Origin: Branchiostoma lanceolatum
Lineage: Eukaryota; Chordata; Leptocardii; Amphioxiformes; Branchiostomatidae
Reading direction: 5' to 3'
DNA length: 64,000 nucleotides
NCBI RefSeq assembly: GCF_035083965.1
Contig: NC_089727.1
Location: 10,049,501 to 10,113,500 of the forward strand
The notes under the pieces were generated by a model. The model had not been told where the DNA came from, did no database searches, and was given only the letters and a program-made list of their open reading frames with translations. Below, one piece after another: positions 10,441 through 22,900 of the stretch. Position 1 is the first letter of the stretch. Every line of letters starts with the position of its first letter. Both the position numbers and the translations under genes were made by a program.

Positions 10441-12193
10441 CTCCTAGATATGGAGAAGGGTGGACCAAACAGACAGAAAATCAACAAATCAAAATTGTGT
10501 GGGAAAAATGAAATTTTGGCCTGTACGCCACCATCTTGGGGTGATACAATGTTGTTCCAGGGGCCTTCAAAAATCTTATAATCGAATATAATAAAGATTC
10601 CAACAAAAAAGTGTATTCATACATACAAATTTTTGCAAATTTAAGGTTCTACCTTAAAATTGTGCTTCATTAATTAGAATCCTGATCGATATTGAATGTA
10701 GAGAACAGAAACGATAAACATAAACCCCTACTAAAATAATATTCTCGTCCGCAGTGACCACTAGTAAACTCAAAAGTTCGACCATTGATTAATCTACTTT
10801 AGATAATTGATTAACCTTTAAATTGAAATTTATAATCAACAAATAGGCTATGATTATTATGTTGTTACAGATTCTTATCACGATGACCATCTTTTTTCCC
10901 ATGATTTAGTCTTGGTAATGGATCGAAGCAATAATGTTCTTCTCATTTTGCTGCTGTCGTCAGTGAAAAACACACGGAAGGGGAGGGAACGTTGACAGTA
11001 GTTGTACCAGTAACTTCGGTAAGAAATACTCTTAATTTTGCGGGTTTCCTCTTACAATAAGATTCTTCTCTACCTGTACTGAATATTGAGACCTAAAGTC
11101 GTGTCTTGAAATGTCGTCTAAGTCGGGTTTTAGGAGCGCAGCCGACTGAGCTAACTGCCAGCAGTGTAGTCGGTCAGGTTGGTCCTGTCCGAGGTGGGGA
11201 GGGGGGCACTGATGACGTGTAGAGTGAAATGTTGTCAGTCCGTCTCGTCATCGATGTTATGATATTAGACATGACATCACGGTTAAATCAAAAGCACAGA
11301 CAGTTCTTTGATTGAGGAAGTAGCCACAAAGACATCTATTGTGATTTTTATACTATTTCTAGCCTAGATACAAACTAGAGTCGCAACGAGAGGTAAATAT
11401 TTTTGGGCATACCAGATAGAAACTCTAATCAGATGTTCCGAAGTATACTATAATAGAACGTAGTTTAAGGTTTCGATGCAACCTGTAATATGTATTTCTA
11501 TGTATTGTAAATCATATTTCTACTATTCCTTTAAACTTGTAAAAGCATAATTAAGACAGGTGCTTTGTAATTCATTAATTGTATTGTAAAATTTATTGCT
11601 TTAGAATATATGATTGTCAATCAGGCAATAAAAACTTGTGGCTATGACTTTATTATGTTAATCACCACCAGCACCATGTGCAGTGGGCTTATTAGAGTCC
11701 TTACATTAACAGTAATACATGACACTCAAATATTTATAACATTTAAAAGTACATGTAAATTGTAATTCTTGGTCCACTTTACTTTCTTCTTTTTCGTTGT
11801 CATCTTTGCTATCTTTTTTTTCAACTTTCATGTACAGTCATTTTTTAGTGTTTTATTTTAATTTTTTTATAGTACAAGCTTGATCTTTTTTAAATAAATG
11901 TGCTTTCCACACCAATCTTTCCAGGTCTGTCCTATAGTGTACATTCATTCTGCATTTTCACCATTACCAACAAGCGAGAAGAAGCTAAACCCTTATTGCA
12001 ATACTCGTACCAACATGTGTATGATTTTAAACATGTCTATGTTGTGACCTGTACTTAGCCCAGTTGGTGTACAATATATGTCTTCATTCATTCATTCATT
12101 GACATATTATCTGCTAAGGCTACAGCCTGACAGTATTAGCACAACCCACACTAACACTTGAACACTTCAAATGTACCCCTTACATCAGCCTTG
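10441..12193. other. GUF1/UNC50 divergent promoter region and UNC50 5' leader
   Basis: GUF1 starts at 10440 on the minus strand and UNC50 codes from 12194 on the plus strand, so the two genes are divergent. A possible noncoding first exon of UNC50 ends at about 11018, where CTTCG is followed by a donor-like GTAAGA. The start codon of UNC50 would then be in the second exon. No other gene is seen. Confidence 0.5.
11930..12105 (+). repeat. possible retroelement 3' tail with (CATT)n
   Basis: The sequence CCCAGTTGGTGTACAATATA is followed by four CATT units at about 12085-12100. A similar arrangement (TTGTACGTGTTAATAAAGC and then CATT/CATC units) occurs at 45045-45098. This resembles the 3' end of non-LTR elements or their SINE partners. 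It is noncoding and tentative. Confidence 0.3.
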
Positions 12194-15100
12194 ATGTTAC
12201 CCAGCAGACTCTCTCCGCCTACCGGTACTCCCTCAAACCCCATGTTGGAGGCACGGCACACGGCGGGCGCCAAGCGCTACAAGTACCTGCGCCGCATCCT
12301 CAAGTTCCGACAGATGGACTTTGAGTTCGCACTCTGGCAGATGCTGTACTTGTGTGTCGCACCACAGAGAGTGTGAGTCATTGTTTCAAAATTCAGTATG
12401 AACTAAGATTGTTAGCTTAGAAGTGTATAATCATGAAGAGTATTTGCACACATGTATGTAACCGTTACTGTTTTGTTTATAACGTTTGTGAATAATATTA
12501 GTCATCCAGGAAATTGAAGAAAAGAATTTTACAGTAATTCAATCTCTACCACTTTTTGTATTGTAATCCAGTGGTATAGATTGAATTAAAATTTATTGTT
12601 TTGTTTATTGTTTCCCAAGAGCCTAGGTGTGGAGAAAATATCACGTCTTTGGTATGCAAATGAAAGAGAATGATATACAAGTTGGACTATATAAATTATA
12701 CATGTAGAATTGTGATTTGTGGTGCAGTCCATCCCTAAAAAAAATGTGGAATTTGTCTTTATTTTACAGATACAGAAATTTCCACTACAGAAAACGTGAG
12801 TATTGATATTAAAAGGTGTCTTACTAGTAACTTATAGCTGTAGCAAGAAAATATAAGACTGCTAATCTAGCTAATTAAAGGTACCTTCATACTGTTAGTT
12901 CAGATTCAGCCGTCAAAGTCGTACAAATGCAAGGAAACTAGGCATAGCCATTAAGAATCTTGGTGATCATCTAAATTTGTTAAAAGTATCTTCTATTTTT
13001 ATCCTTTTCCAGAGACAAAAGACCAGTGGGCTCGAGATGACCCAGCCTTCCTGGTCTTGCTCAGCTTCTGGTTGTGTGGTAAGTATGACAATAGAAGAAC
13101 TGAGAAGTGTGATTCTTGTGGTGTAACTGTACACCAACGGCCAAAAGAAACCGTGACAAAAAAAGAAGCCTAAAATGACAAAAAAAAACAAGCCGAAACC
13201 CAACCTCTGCTTGTAGAGTACATGTACAAAATGTAGTTTAACTAGTCTTTGTAAACAAGCGTACAGAACTTCTTGGATAGTCTGCTACAGTTACATCATA
13301 ACAATAGATAAGCATAATTTGCAGTAGACACGGAAGCAAAAAAGAAGAGCTCCAGCTGGATTAGCTCAAGCGATGTTTGCCCTACTAGTAATGCATTGAA
13401 GATATGTAACTTAGAGTCCCTTTGTTTGGACCTATAGACGTTATAAACGTATTGATATCATCAATGCTTTGTAGTTCCATGGCAAATGCATTAAACTTTT
13501 TCCTTTCTCTTTTTCTCCTGTAGCATCTTCCCTTGGTTTTGCTATTGTGCTACAGTTGAGTGTAATGGGGATGATAAAGCTGCTCCTGTGGGTCATCTTT
13601 GTTGACTGTATCGGAGTTGGACTCATGGTAGCAACCCTACTGTGGTATGAATCCAACTTCTGTCATCAAAAAGTTATAAGGTTCAAATAATTATCAGCAC
13701 AAACATTGTACCAAAATGTTAAACTTTATACAGGTGTCTTGTGAAACCTTTTTGTATTCAATAGTTTGGTTGAGGTTATGAATATGAGTCAGAATTGTTA
13801 TTATGTTTCGCCAACGAAACCTTATGTTTCGCCAACGAAACATATTGTTTTTGTCAGGTTTCTTCTTCTCCTTCTCCTTCTCCTTCTTCTTCTTCTCCTG
13901 TCAAATCTTCAAATCGCTTCTTCTCGGTCGTCCGTCGACCAAATTAGCTGAAATTTGGTATGCAGGTAGAGTACGTGTATACCCCTAGACCCTTTTTAAA
14001 TTTTTTTGATATAACTTATTAAAATGATTTTATGGAGGTTTTTTGGTCATTTTCAGACAAAAGTCGCACATGATGGCCTCCAGTGCCGTGGTGTTGAAAC
14101 CTGAGGACCTGAAATTTGGTTTAGTTGTGCATTGGATATTTACCCAAAGGACCCCATTATTTTTTCTGGCATACACTACTTCAAAATGATTTATTTTGCA
14201 ATTTTTTAATGCAATTTTTTGTTATTTTCTGTAGGGGGCCAGCAAGAACTAGGTCATACTGTAACATAAGCCTTCCCCTGTCTGGGAGTTAAAACCAAGC
14301 AGATGTCAGGGGGTACCTCTACTAATGGTATTACAGAAAGTTATATGTACCTTATGTTACATGGTACGGATGTTATATTTGAGATGTAGGTACCCATAGG
14401 AAAGGTGACTACACCTGACAATTACTTATGCTAATGAGGACCTAATTCGCATAATGTATGCACAACGTTGTATGTCCCTTACCGTAATTGCTGCGGATGT
14501 CATCTTTGAGATGTAGGTACCTTTAGGAAAGGCGAACACACCTGGCCATAAATTATGCTAATGAGGACCTAATTTGCATAATCGATGCATGAAGTTGTAT
14601 GTCCCTTACCATAAAAGCTGCGGATGTCATCTTTGAGATGTAGGTACCTTTAGGACAGGCGAACACACCTGGCCATAAATTATGCTAATGACGACCTCAT
14701 TTGCATGGTTTATGCGTATACTTGTAATTCCCTTACCGGAAAAGCTGCACATGTCAGATTTGACATGTACGTACCGTTAGCAAAGGTGATCACACCTGGC
14801 CATGAATTATGCTAATGAGGACCTCATTTGCATAATTTAGGCAGAAACTTCTATTTCCCTTACCGTACAAGCTGCAGATGTCATATTTGAGATGTAGGTA
14901 GCTTTAGGAAAGGTGCACACGCCTGGCCATGACATATGCTAATGAGGACCTCACTTGCATAATTTATGCATGATGTTGTATTCCCCTTACTGTAAAAGCT
15001 GCAGATGTCATCTTGAACATGTAGGTACATGTAGGAAAGGTGAAAGCACCTGGACATAACTTATGCTCATAAGGACCTCATTTGCATAAATTATGCAGAA

Positions 15101-16423
15101 ACTTGGATTTGCCCAGGAGTTATTTTGGGACAGCCCACTTCTTGCATGAGGAGTATGGGCGAAACATCCTGAATTTGCTCTTAAAGCAAATGACGACCAG
15201 TCTAGTTGTAATAGTGTTTCCGTATGATATGATGGACGTAAACTTTCCATATTGTTTCTGGGCAGCACCCTCAAGTGAGGTCACAATTCATGTACTACAT
15301 GTAGTATGAGATTTTCAATTTTTTTTCTAAAAATATTTCAGAGAATGTAAGTAGTCTCACTACACATGTGTACCATTGTGACAGGTTCATTGCTAACAAG
15401 TACCTACAGACTCAGAAGTCGGACCAGGAAGTAGAGTGGGGATACGCCTTTGATGTGCACCTGAATGCCTTCTTCCCCCTACTGATCATCCTACATGTCA
15501 TACAGCTCTTCTTCATACACCGTGAGTTATACCTTACAGTGATGTTTGTAGTAGGCATGTTGTTATTGAATGTGCCTTGAAGCTGTTTTTCTTGGTAACA
15601 GTTTAAAAGTAGGTACATGTTAATTTCTTTGTTATTTTAGTGCAGGGCATCCAAAAGACAAGCTTATACCCTGTGTATGTTTTGTACTTGTTTTTCTAAG
15701 CTGTTTGTTTCCCCTCCACAGCTCTGATTGACAAAGAGTGGTTCATGTCGCGGCTGTTTGGAAACACATTGTGGCTGATCGCCCTGGGGTACTATCTATA
15801 CATCACATTCCTGGGATACAGCTGTAAGTAGACTGTCTCTTATTTAGGCTTAAGAAAAGAATGTTGTGTTTCCGGTTACATGACAAACCCTAGCAAAAAC
15901 CTGCCAACCCAAGTTTTTATTTGGATATTTTCCTGCTAATACAATTGTATTACACAATTTTCTGTGTTAGTCCATGAACCAGGACCCCAATTTCAAGTTC
16001 TATCAGCCTATTCATTTTCATTAAAGTATACTGATGTTCGATTTTGTGCCCCTCCTCATAATAAAGCAGGAAACTGCCTGGTTCATTTAGAGGCTTATAG
16101 CATGTATAAAGCTACCATACCAGAATAGCTATCATGTCAAATTACATACCACAGACTTTCTACTTTACTAAAGTCACAAGGTGAACTTTCATAGGTTGCA
16201 CCAATATGTCCTCTGCCCCATGGACTATGTCAGTATGTGTTTGAAATATGACGGTTTGTTTTCTTCCCTTGCAGCCCTCCCGTTCCTGCGCCACACAGTA
16301 GTCCTGCTGTACCCTGCCATGCTCATCATCCTGACGTTTTACATAGTCTCCCTACCTGTGGGCTGGAACTTCACCCAGGGGCTCATGTGGTTCTACAGAT
16401 ATAGAGTTGGCCATTATGTATAG
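12194..16423 (+). CDS. UNC50: UNC50, Golgi/ER multi-pass membrane protein, complete
   Basis: UNC-50/Gmh1 family protein. The family is needed for surface delivery of nicotinic acetylcholine receptors in nematodes and works with Golgi Arf-GEFs. Seven coding exons: 12194-12372, 12770-12795 (only 26 bp), 13013-13078, 13524-13644, 15385-15521, 15722-15823 and 16275-16423. All have GT-AG introns and the joined frame is open. The product is 259 residues, the same length as the human protein. The signature stretches RHTAGAKRYKYLRR, FRQMDFEFA, KQTKDQWARDDPAF and EWGYAFDVHLNAF are nearly identical to vertebrate UNC50. About five hydrophobic helices follow. The ATG at 12194 (MLPS) matches the human start. 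Intron 4 carries a large repeat block. Confidence 0.96.
13803..14336. repeat. dispersed repeat preceding the 127-bp array in UNC50 intron 4
   Basis: It starts with a doubled ATGTTTCGCCAACGAAAC, which contains short inverted symmetry (TTTCG...CGAAA), followed by a TTCTTCTCC microsatellite and a block beginning CCGTCGACCAAATTAGC. It runs directly into the tandem array, so the two may form one composite element. It contains no credible coding sequence. Confidence 0.5.
14337..15110 (+). repeat. 127-bp tandem array, about six units
   Basis: The motif ATGCTAATGAGGACCT (or a near match) begins at 14428, 14555, 14682, 14809, 14936 and 15063. A second motif, GATGTAGGTAC, begins at 14383, 14510, 14637, 14764, 14891 and 15018. 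Every step in both series is exactly 127 bp although the units differ by many substitutions. The array lies inside UNC50 intron 4. It is noncoding. Confidence 0.9.
15842..15915 (+). repeat. fragment of the 30375-30732 MITE family
   Basis: The string GAATGTTGTGTTTCCGGTTA and the nearby CCCTAGC also occur, in reverse orientation, at the right end of the TIR element in the RING-ligase intron (about 30676-30722). Only one end is recognisable here. It lies in the last UNC50 intron. Confidence 0.5.
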
Positions 16424-18126
16424 TCTCTAGGTTATTGATGTACATTGTGTGCTCAAATAGAGCAAACAGTTCTATGTTTCCTTTCCTTTCTATGTATGAA
16501 TATAAAGTATAAAGTCCTAGGGTTAGGGAGGGAGAGAGAGAAGTGTATGTGTAATGACTGTTTATAAGTTGTATGTACCAAATACACACATATAAGGATG
16601 TTTGTATTATTGAACATGTAGTCTTGACTGCTACATGTAGAGATGTTGGCTACTAAGAATTTAGACTTGTACTCTGTTGCACTTTGCAGTATGCTTCTAT
16701 CATCTGAGATGATTTTTTTCTATATGGTTTTGAATCCCTGGCTTTATCATATGCCAGGGTGCACTGAAGACAATGTACATGTGTAGGTGTCATCTGAGAT
16801 TCCTTTACCTATTTTGTTCAATGTCAGGGAAAAACCTGTCCAGTTTCATATTTCAATTATTTTCAAAGAACCAAAAAGGTGTTGGTTTTTCGGTTGCTTG
16901 TTTGTCACTTATAAAAGCTTGTCAAGCACAGTGAAGGGTAGGGATCCTCGCACATATACTATAGAATTTGCACTTGCAGATTACTTTGTGACCAATTTCA
17001 TAAAGTTAGTAGAGACAGATGCATTATTATGGTTTTAATTTTTATGTGTAGCAGTGAAAAGAGCTAGATAGAAATGTGGCCTATAGGAAATCATGTTGAG
17101 CTTGCTATTTTTTGTTGATATTATTTGTATTGTGCAATGAGAGTTTCTCACAATTTTGAATGAAACCCTAGGTCTGTAAAAATCATTGTAGATATTTTGC
17201 CTATATGCATACTCCTTTCATATCCACTGGTAGAGATTCACACAATAAGATTGTCACAACATGACCACCACTTAATTAAATCTAACAATAGCGTAAAAGT
17301 TGATCTGTGTTAGTAAATGACATTGTGAATAGGCTAAACTTTGCATAACCAACACTGAAACAAATGGAACTTGCCCCAATTTTCAGCTGACTGTCAGCCT
17401 TGTTCACGGAATGACCTACACTGAACAGAGACACAGGCTGTCTGGCACTTATGATCCATTGCTGTAGTCACGCGTCACCTCCTAGAAGTGGGAATCGTGA
17501 ACAATGAGTATTTTTTTTCACCTATCTCTTTGAAATAAGACCGTTGCATTCCTGATCCAGTTGCACTAAAGAAGCCAGACTTGGACATGGCCAGGAGTCA
17601 AACAGACAATTTTTTAAAACTCCATCTGCATGCTTACATGTCATCATCATTTCAGGTGAGTTGTCCAGACTAACTTGCACAGAAATCAATACAAACTTGA
17701 TTAATGTACAGTTTATTTGAACTGTTCTACCAATGCCACTGATCATAGTGTTTATATGGCATGCAACCACAGTGCTCGCCCATTAGGTATTCATTGAAGT
17801 TATCTAAATAGCACTCCTAGCAGCTCACCTAACTGACTGTTAGCCCCCAACAGTAACAGTTGTGTAAAGTTAGAAAGAAAGAAAACCTACTTTGACTCCT
17901 TGACCATGATGTAGAAGGCAAATGTCTCTCCTTTCATTAGTTAGCTTAAGTACAATGATAATTCAACCTAGACAAAGTAGACATAGACCGTAGAATATTG
18001 TGTACATATATAGGGATTTTAATTGGTTGGGTAAACATTAATGGATCCATAAGCACTACTTTTGTATTCAAATAAATGATACTGTACAGAGGATTTAATC
18101 TTGACTTTTCTTGCTCAATACTTTTT
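16424..18126. other. UNC50 3' UTR and intergenic sequence
   Basis: AT-rich sequence that follows the UNC50 stop codon. No open frame here resembles a protein and no clear terminal signal can be chosen. I see nothing else. Confidence 0.5.
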
Positions 18127-18130
18127 TTAA

Positions 18131-18776
18131 AGGAGCATTCCACTCCAGAAGATATCATTCTTTAGCCTCCGATGCAGACTCCTCCCGGTTGTTTTCTTTT
18201 TCAAGTTACAGTTTTATAATATTACATTTTTTTTTCTTATTGCTGGCCGGGAATAAGAAAAAAATTGTAATAGTATAAAACTGTAACTTGAAAAAGAAAA
18301 CAGCCGGGAGGAGTCTGCATCGGAGGCTAATTATTTTCTGATTGATTATATTTTCCGAGATGCACCTGACTTTTGGCTAAATTACCTCAACTGTTTTTTC
18401 GACAATAATCCTTTCCAAAATCCATGTAACCCCATACAGACCCGCCTCTAATGTACTTGCATGGCCAACTTCGGGCACAATTTCTTGCTGATGGTTGATG
18501 GGATAAGTCGAATGACCATCACACATTTAGGAAGGTACACAAAAATGTTTGAAGACCATCCCGTATTGGTATATGGAGATTTTGGTACTTTTGTGAGAAA
18601 CACTGAACTCTGGTGGTATTGTTGGAAGGGTCCTTGGGGAATTAAAAAACTTGATCGCTATACTGTTCGCCCTGCGTTCAGGCTTATGGTAAGTTTGACA
18701 AAACAAACTGGGAGTTACCCATAATTTAGTCTCTGATGATGAATTGTAAAACCCGCTTCTGGAGTGGAATGCTCCT
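18131..18776. mobile_element. TTAA-flanked TIR element (646 bp), piggyBac-like MITE
   Basis: Perfect 21-bp terminal inverted repeats, beginning AGGAGCATTCCACTCC, lie at 18131-18151 and 18756-18776. Each end is flanked by TTAA (18127-18130 and 18777-18780), the target site used by piggyBac transposases. The interior has no transposase; one 87-codon open frame (18461-18724) is not recognisable. A second, hairpin-type element (18165-18327) is nested near the left end. The element appears nonautonomous. Confidence 0.85.
18165..18327. mobile_element. TA-flanked hairpin element, GCCTCC terminus, nested
   Basis: The left arm starting GCCTCCGATGCAGACTCC is the reverse complement of the right arm ending at 18327, with few mismatches over about 78 bp and a short loop near 18245. 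TA lies immediately outside each end. The hairpin takes up the whole element. It sits inside the TTAA-flanked element, so it arrived later or was carried as cargo. Confidence 0.8.
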
Positions 18777-18780
18777 TTAA

Positions 18781-19757
18781 TTAGGGAAGTTGTTTTGGGA
18801 TACTTTTGAGTGCAAACAATGACAGGTAACTCTGTAAGAGCGTTAAGTTGAGAGATGACCCCTTATTGTCAACACCTTAAAAGTATTTTATTGCACCTAA
18901 TTATGCAGATAGAGCTAATTTAGCAGAATTATATCCACCTGTCCATTACTAGTACCTACAAGCAAAGAATGTAAGATCCATTCACTGATCAGCTAAATTC
19001 ACAATTCTAAAACAACAAAAAACACCTGCAGTGCCAACGAAAGTTTTTGAGGGCCTAGAGGCCCGAGACTCAGTTGTCATAAGAAACAGATTTCAAGTCC
19101 GCTCTTGGCTAGCTTCAGACAGGTGATAAGTAAGTTTCCCCTTGCAACTCCCACGCGAACTGCATTTTTATAGATGTCTAGTGTTCAGTGTTTATATACT
19201 CAGGACAGAGGGGTTGAAAAGGGACCTTATTAACCTCCTTTGCTCAGGATAAGGGATGGTTTACAAGGCTACATTCCTAGGTGTTCCTAGGTTTTTCTAC
19301 CGGGTCACCTGACGCATGTGGTTGAGCACGTAGCTGTCATTTCAACTCCGTTATACTTGCTCTAGAGATTCCGTGTCAATGCACACATCACACACACACA
19401 AACTTGAAGAAAAACATTCACGGTATTCATCCGATATCAAAGAAAAACAGTTTTCTATATTGAAAGGCACAGCCTATGACCTTCACCACTATCTATCCCA
19501 TATTACTAAAGCAAGAAGGCTTTTTGTTTTATGACCTTTATAAAAAGTTTATTAAATCATAGTTTCAACTCTTGTTGTTTGCCTGTTGATGGGAAGGTTT
19601 ATGTCTTTTGACGTATAATATTCTCTAATGTTACGACGTTTCTATGGGAAATGGCAGTCAAAGATAAATCTGTATGCCCTGTGTATTTTTATTCCCCGCT
19701 TCAACGAGTTCAATTCTCCTGTTGGCAAAAAAAAACATCACGAAGCGCAACACAAAA
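18781..19757. other. intergenic sequence upstream of RNF130/150
   Basis: Noncoding sequence with a (CA)n run near 19385-19400. No gene or recognisable repeat was found. Confidence 0.5.
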
Positions 19758-19781
19758 CACGTGCGTCATCAGTCACGTGAC
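19758..19781. promoter_or_regulatory. paired E-boxes, one a palindromic CLEAR-type site
   Basis: CACGTG occurs at 19758-19763 and again at 19774-19779. The second copy is in the full palindrome GTCACGTGAC (19772-19781), the motif bound by TFEB/MITF and USF-type bHLH factors. It lies about 190 bp upstream of the RNF130/150 start codon. That it is functional is inferred from position and motif only. Confidence 0.55.
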
Positions 19782-19969
19782 CACATATCCCAATCGGAAG
19801 GGAAGGACACGGCAGCCATTGTGGTTGTCAGTGTCGTCGGGAAGAACTCACGGCAGCAAATCTGGACAGTTTCTAGCCAAAATAAGGACACTTTTGTGAC
19901 ATTTTAACCATCTCTGAGAGACTTAGATCTTTTCTGGACGCACGGAACTATCTTACAGCCGGTGTGAAG

Positions 19970-22900
19970 ATGGTGGTAGGCGAGGAAAGGACGTTTGTGT
20001 ACGGGTTGTGTTTGCTGTTGTGTGTGATGTTATGGTTCGGCTCGGCGCAGTGTATGGTCGGGGAGGACGCGGCTACAGAGTACACCAAGGCCTTTGTCAA
20101 CGTCACCTACATAGACCCCTCCACGAACAAACTCCACTCGGAGAAGGAGGAGGTCGGCGTGTACGGTAAAAACAGTCCCACTATCGAGGCCCGTGGCATC
20201 GTGGTGAACGTCGGGAACGCCTGCCGGCCACTGAGCCACATCACACCGCCCAAGAAGCAGTGGATCGCCCTGGTGGTCCGCGGGATCTGCGACTTCAGAA
20301 TCAAGATCAACCACGCCAAGAGCCTGAACGCCTCCGCTGTGGTGGTCTACAACCACGAGACGTCTCCGCCTGAAACTATGGCGCATGAAGGTGAGATGGA
20401 AAAACACAATATGGTCTGGAACAAATAAATTATGTAAGGGAGCCATGTTTGTTTGTTGTGACGGAGGGGAGAGGGGAGGGTGGGGTTTTGTAGTCAACAG
20501 GATGTCTTGTAGACAATAGAACAATCAAAATTCGCAATTATAAACAGGAAATCCCAAGACCCCATTCAGCAGCCCCCTCCCCAACCTTTGCTTTGGGCGT
20601 ATGTCGTCAAATTATTTTAAAAAGAAAACACATTCTAAGATTCTTGTTGTCCTCCACTTTCCCATGACATCCGAGGTGCCCAGCAAATAATGTCAACAGG
20701 GCAGGTAACAAACTACTACTCTCTAAGCAGAGCTAAGATCTGGGGTATTTTCTTGCGATATTTTATGTTTTTCTACTTTTCCGTTTTTAGTTGGGTCTCC
20801 TACCTGTTACCCAACTAAAAATGGAAAAGTAGGAAAACGTATAAAATACAGCGAAACTACGTCGAAAATACCCCGGATCTTACCTCTCCTTGGAGAGTAA
20901 CAGTAAGAAACCACAGGGTTGCCACATATGAGAAATCAGCCCTAGATATGCATGGTTGTACACTTGTTGTCTCCCAATTAACTTATTAAGATATGAAACA
21001 AAATTTCTGGAAATGTTATTATATTTAAAGCCGTGCATGGGCTGCAAACACCTGGGTCAATTGACCAATAACTTGAATAAGCAGTAAGATTATTAGATGA
21101 AAAAAATGACAATTTTTGGTATAAATGCAAGAAACTGGATTCCATCTACATGTATGATGTACCATGTCTAGTGTCAAAACATATGGTGAGCGCTGAGGTG
21201 TCAGATAGATCCCTGATCAAATAAACCTACCATTTTCTAACAGTTGTTCCTACCCAATCTCTGTTGGCTGTCCTGTTATTACAGAAATGTTAGATATGAA
21301 CAGTTTTTGTTTTCACTTGCTATGAAATATGTTTATTGGATGTGTATTGCACATAATGCTCATACCTGCACCTGCACCGAGGGAGTGGTCAAATACACTG
21401 AAAATTTCCATTATATGGTGTCACAAGGGATCATCATGATTCATGAGTCTCTGTTTCTGCCCATAAATTGGCAGATAACATTTCATTTTTATTTATTCAT
21501 ACAGGGAAAATATACTCTCCAAGCAGAGGTTGGTGGGGAAGATTGTGAACGTTTTATCATACGGGGCATATCATAAAACGGTCACAATCTTCGCCACCAA
21601 CATCTGCTTTGAGAGTAGCAAAATACACTCAGGCAAGCCTGTTTTTCAGGTACCCCTGGTTTCACAAATAAAAACACAAACTACAACTAATTACACAATT
21701 GTCAATTCTGCCATGTTGTGTCAAGATCCTCAACAACCGAAGAAAGAAATAATGAAGTGGAAAGGGATCTAGAATTGAACCCGACTTGATGAATTAATAC
21801 AGTAAGAGGATTATTAGCACTAGATTATCAGATCACTCAGAAAAGTCAGATGGTTCATCTAGTAAGTCTTACTTGAGGTAGTAATCCAAAATAGCAGAGC
21901 AGGTTCAGCTAGAAAACTGTGAGTACGGTAATCCTATCTGTGCTCCAGATCACATGAACAAAAGCCAGCTATGCTTTACTACACATATATCCTTTAGCTA
22001 GCTGTAGTCTATATGGAGAACCATTGCATTTAGCTGTGGCGGGACTGGGCAGACACTTGAGGTACAAGAGGACCTCTCTATTGGCCACATGTCATGTGCC
22101 TGTTGATGATGGATGGTGTTATTCAAGCTGGGAGGTCATTCATAATCATAATTGTTACATGATTTTTCCTTTTGATATCCAAGGTCCAAAATGGCCTGTC
22201 TACAATATATGTAATCTAGATTTGATGAAATGTTTGGTGTTCTGTATGAATTTGCTTGCAATTAGCAAGACAGGAAAGTCAACCTCTGAACCTGTCCATG
22301 AAAGGAGGCCAAGGTAGCAAGGAAAAAAAAAAGTTTGAAATCTTACCAGGTCCGGTAGTAGTGTGACCTTGAGACCAGACTGTATCCAAGTCTAGGTCCT
22401 TGGCTTCTGGGCCAACATGCCCCCCAGGAAACATTCCCTTCCCCTGTGACAGGTTAGTGTGTCCTATGTTCTCTGTCAAGGACACGGTAATACTAATAGT
22501 CTACTATTACCATGTTAAGATGACCTTCTAAAGGTCAGTATATGTATATCACACCCACCTGAAAGTTCAAGTTGGGTGGACCAGAAATGTTTTTAAAGAA
22601 AAAGGGTAGAGGGAGCCCCAAGCTGCCAAGCAGTTGGACATGTAGGGAGTACAAGGCTTGGACTGAGATTTTTGCCCTCGCATTCTTGAAGATAGCATAA
22701 CCTATTCTCCCCATGTCCCTAACAATAACTGTCACACATGTTTGAAAGTCAGTGCAATAGATGGTTGTACAGACCAAATAGGTTATGATATGCTATCCCA
22801 TGATAAATGTACTGAGTGAAGTTTTAAACATGTTTTCTCCAGGTTGTATTTTGTATCAAATGTTAATGTCAGTCTGAGATCTCTTTTTGTACCTTACACT

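Noticed and set aside
11110-11165. tRNA-like A box on the minus strand (TTAGCTCAGTCGGCTGCGC)
   Set aside because: No proper B box follows at the right distance and the acceptor stem does not close. At most it is a decayed tRNA-derived SINE.
18461-18724. 87-codon frame inside the TTAA-flanked element
   Set aside because: Far too short for a transposase and without any DDE-type motif.
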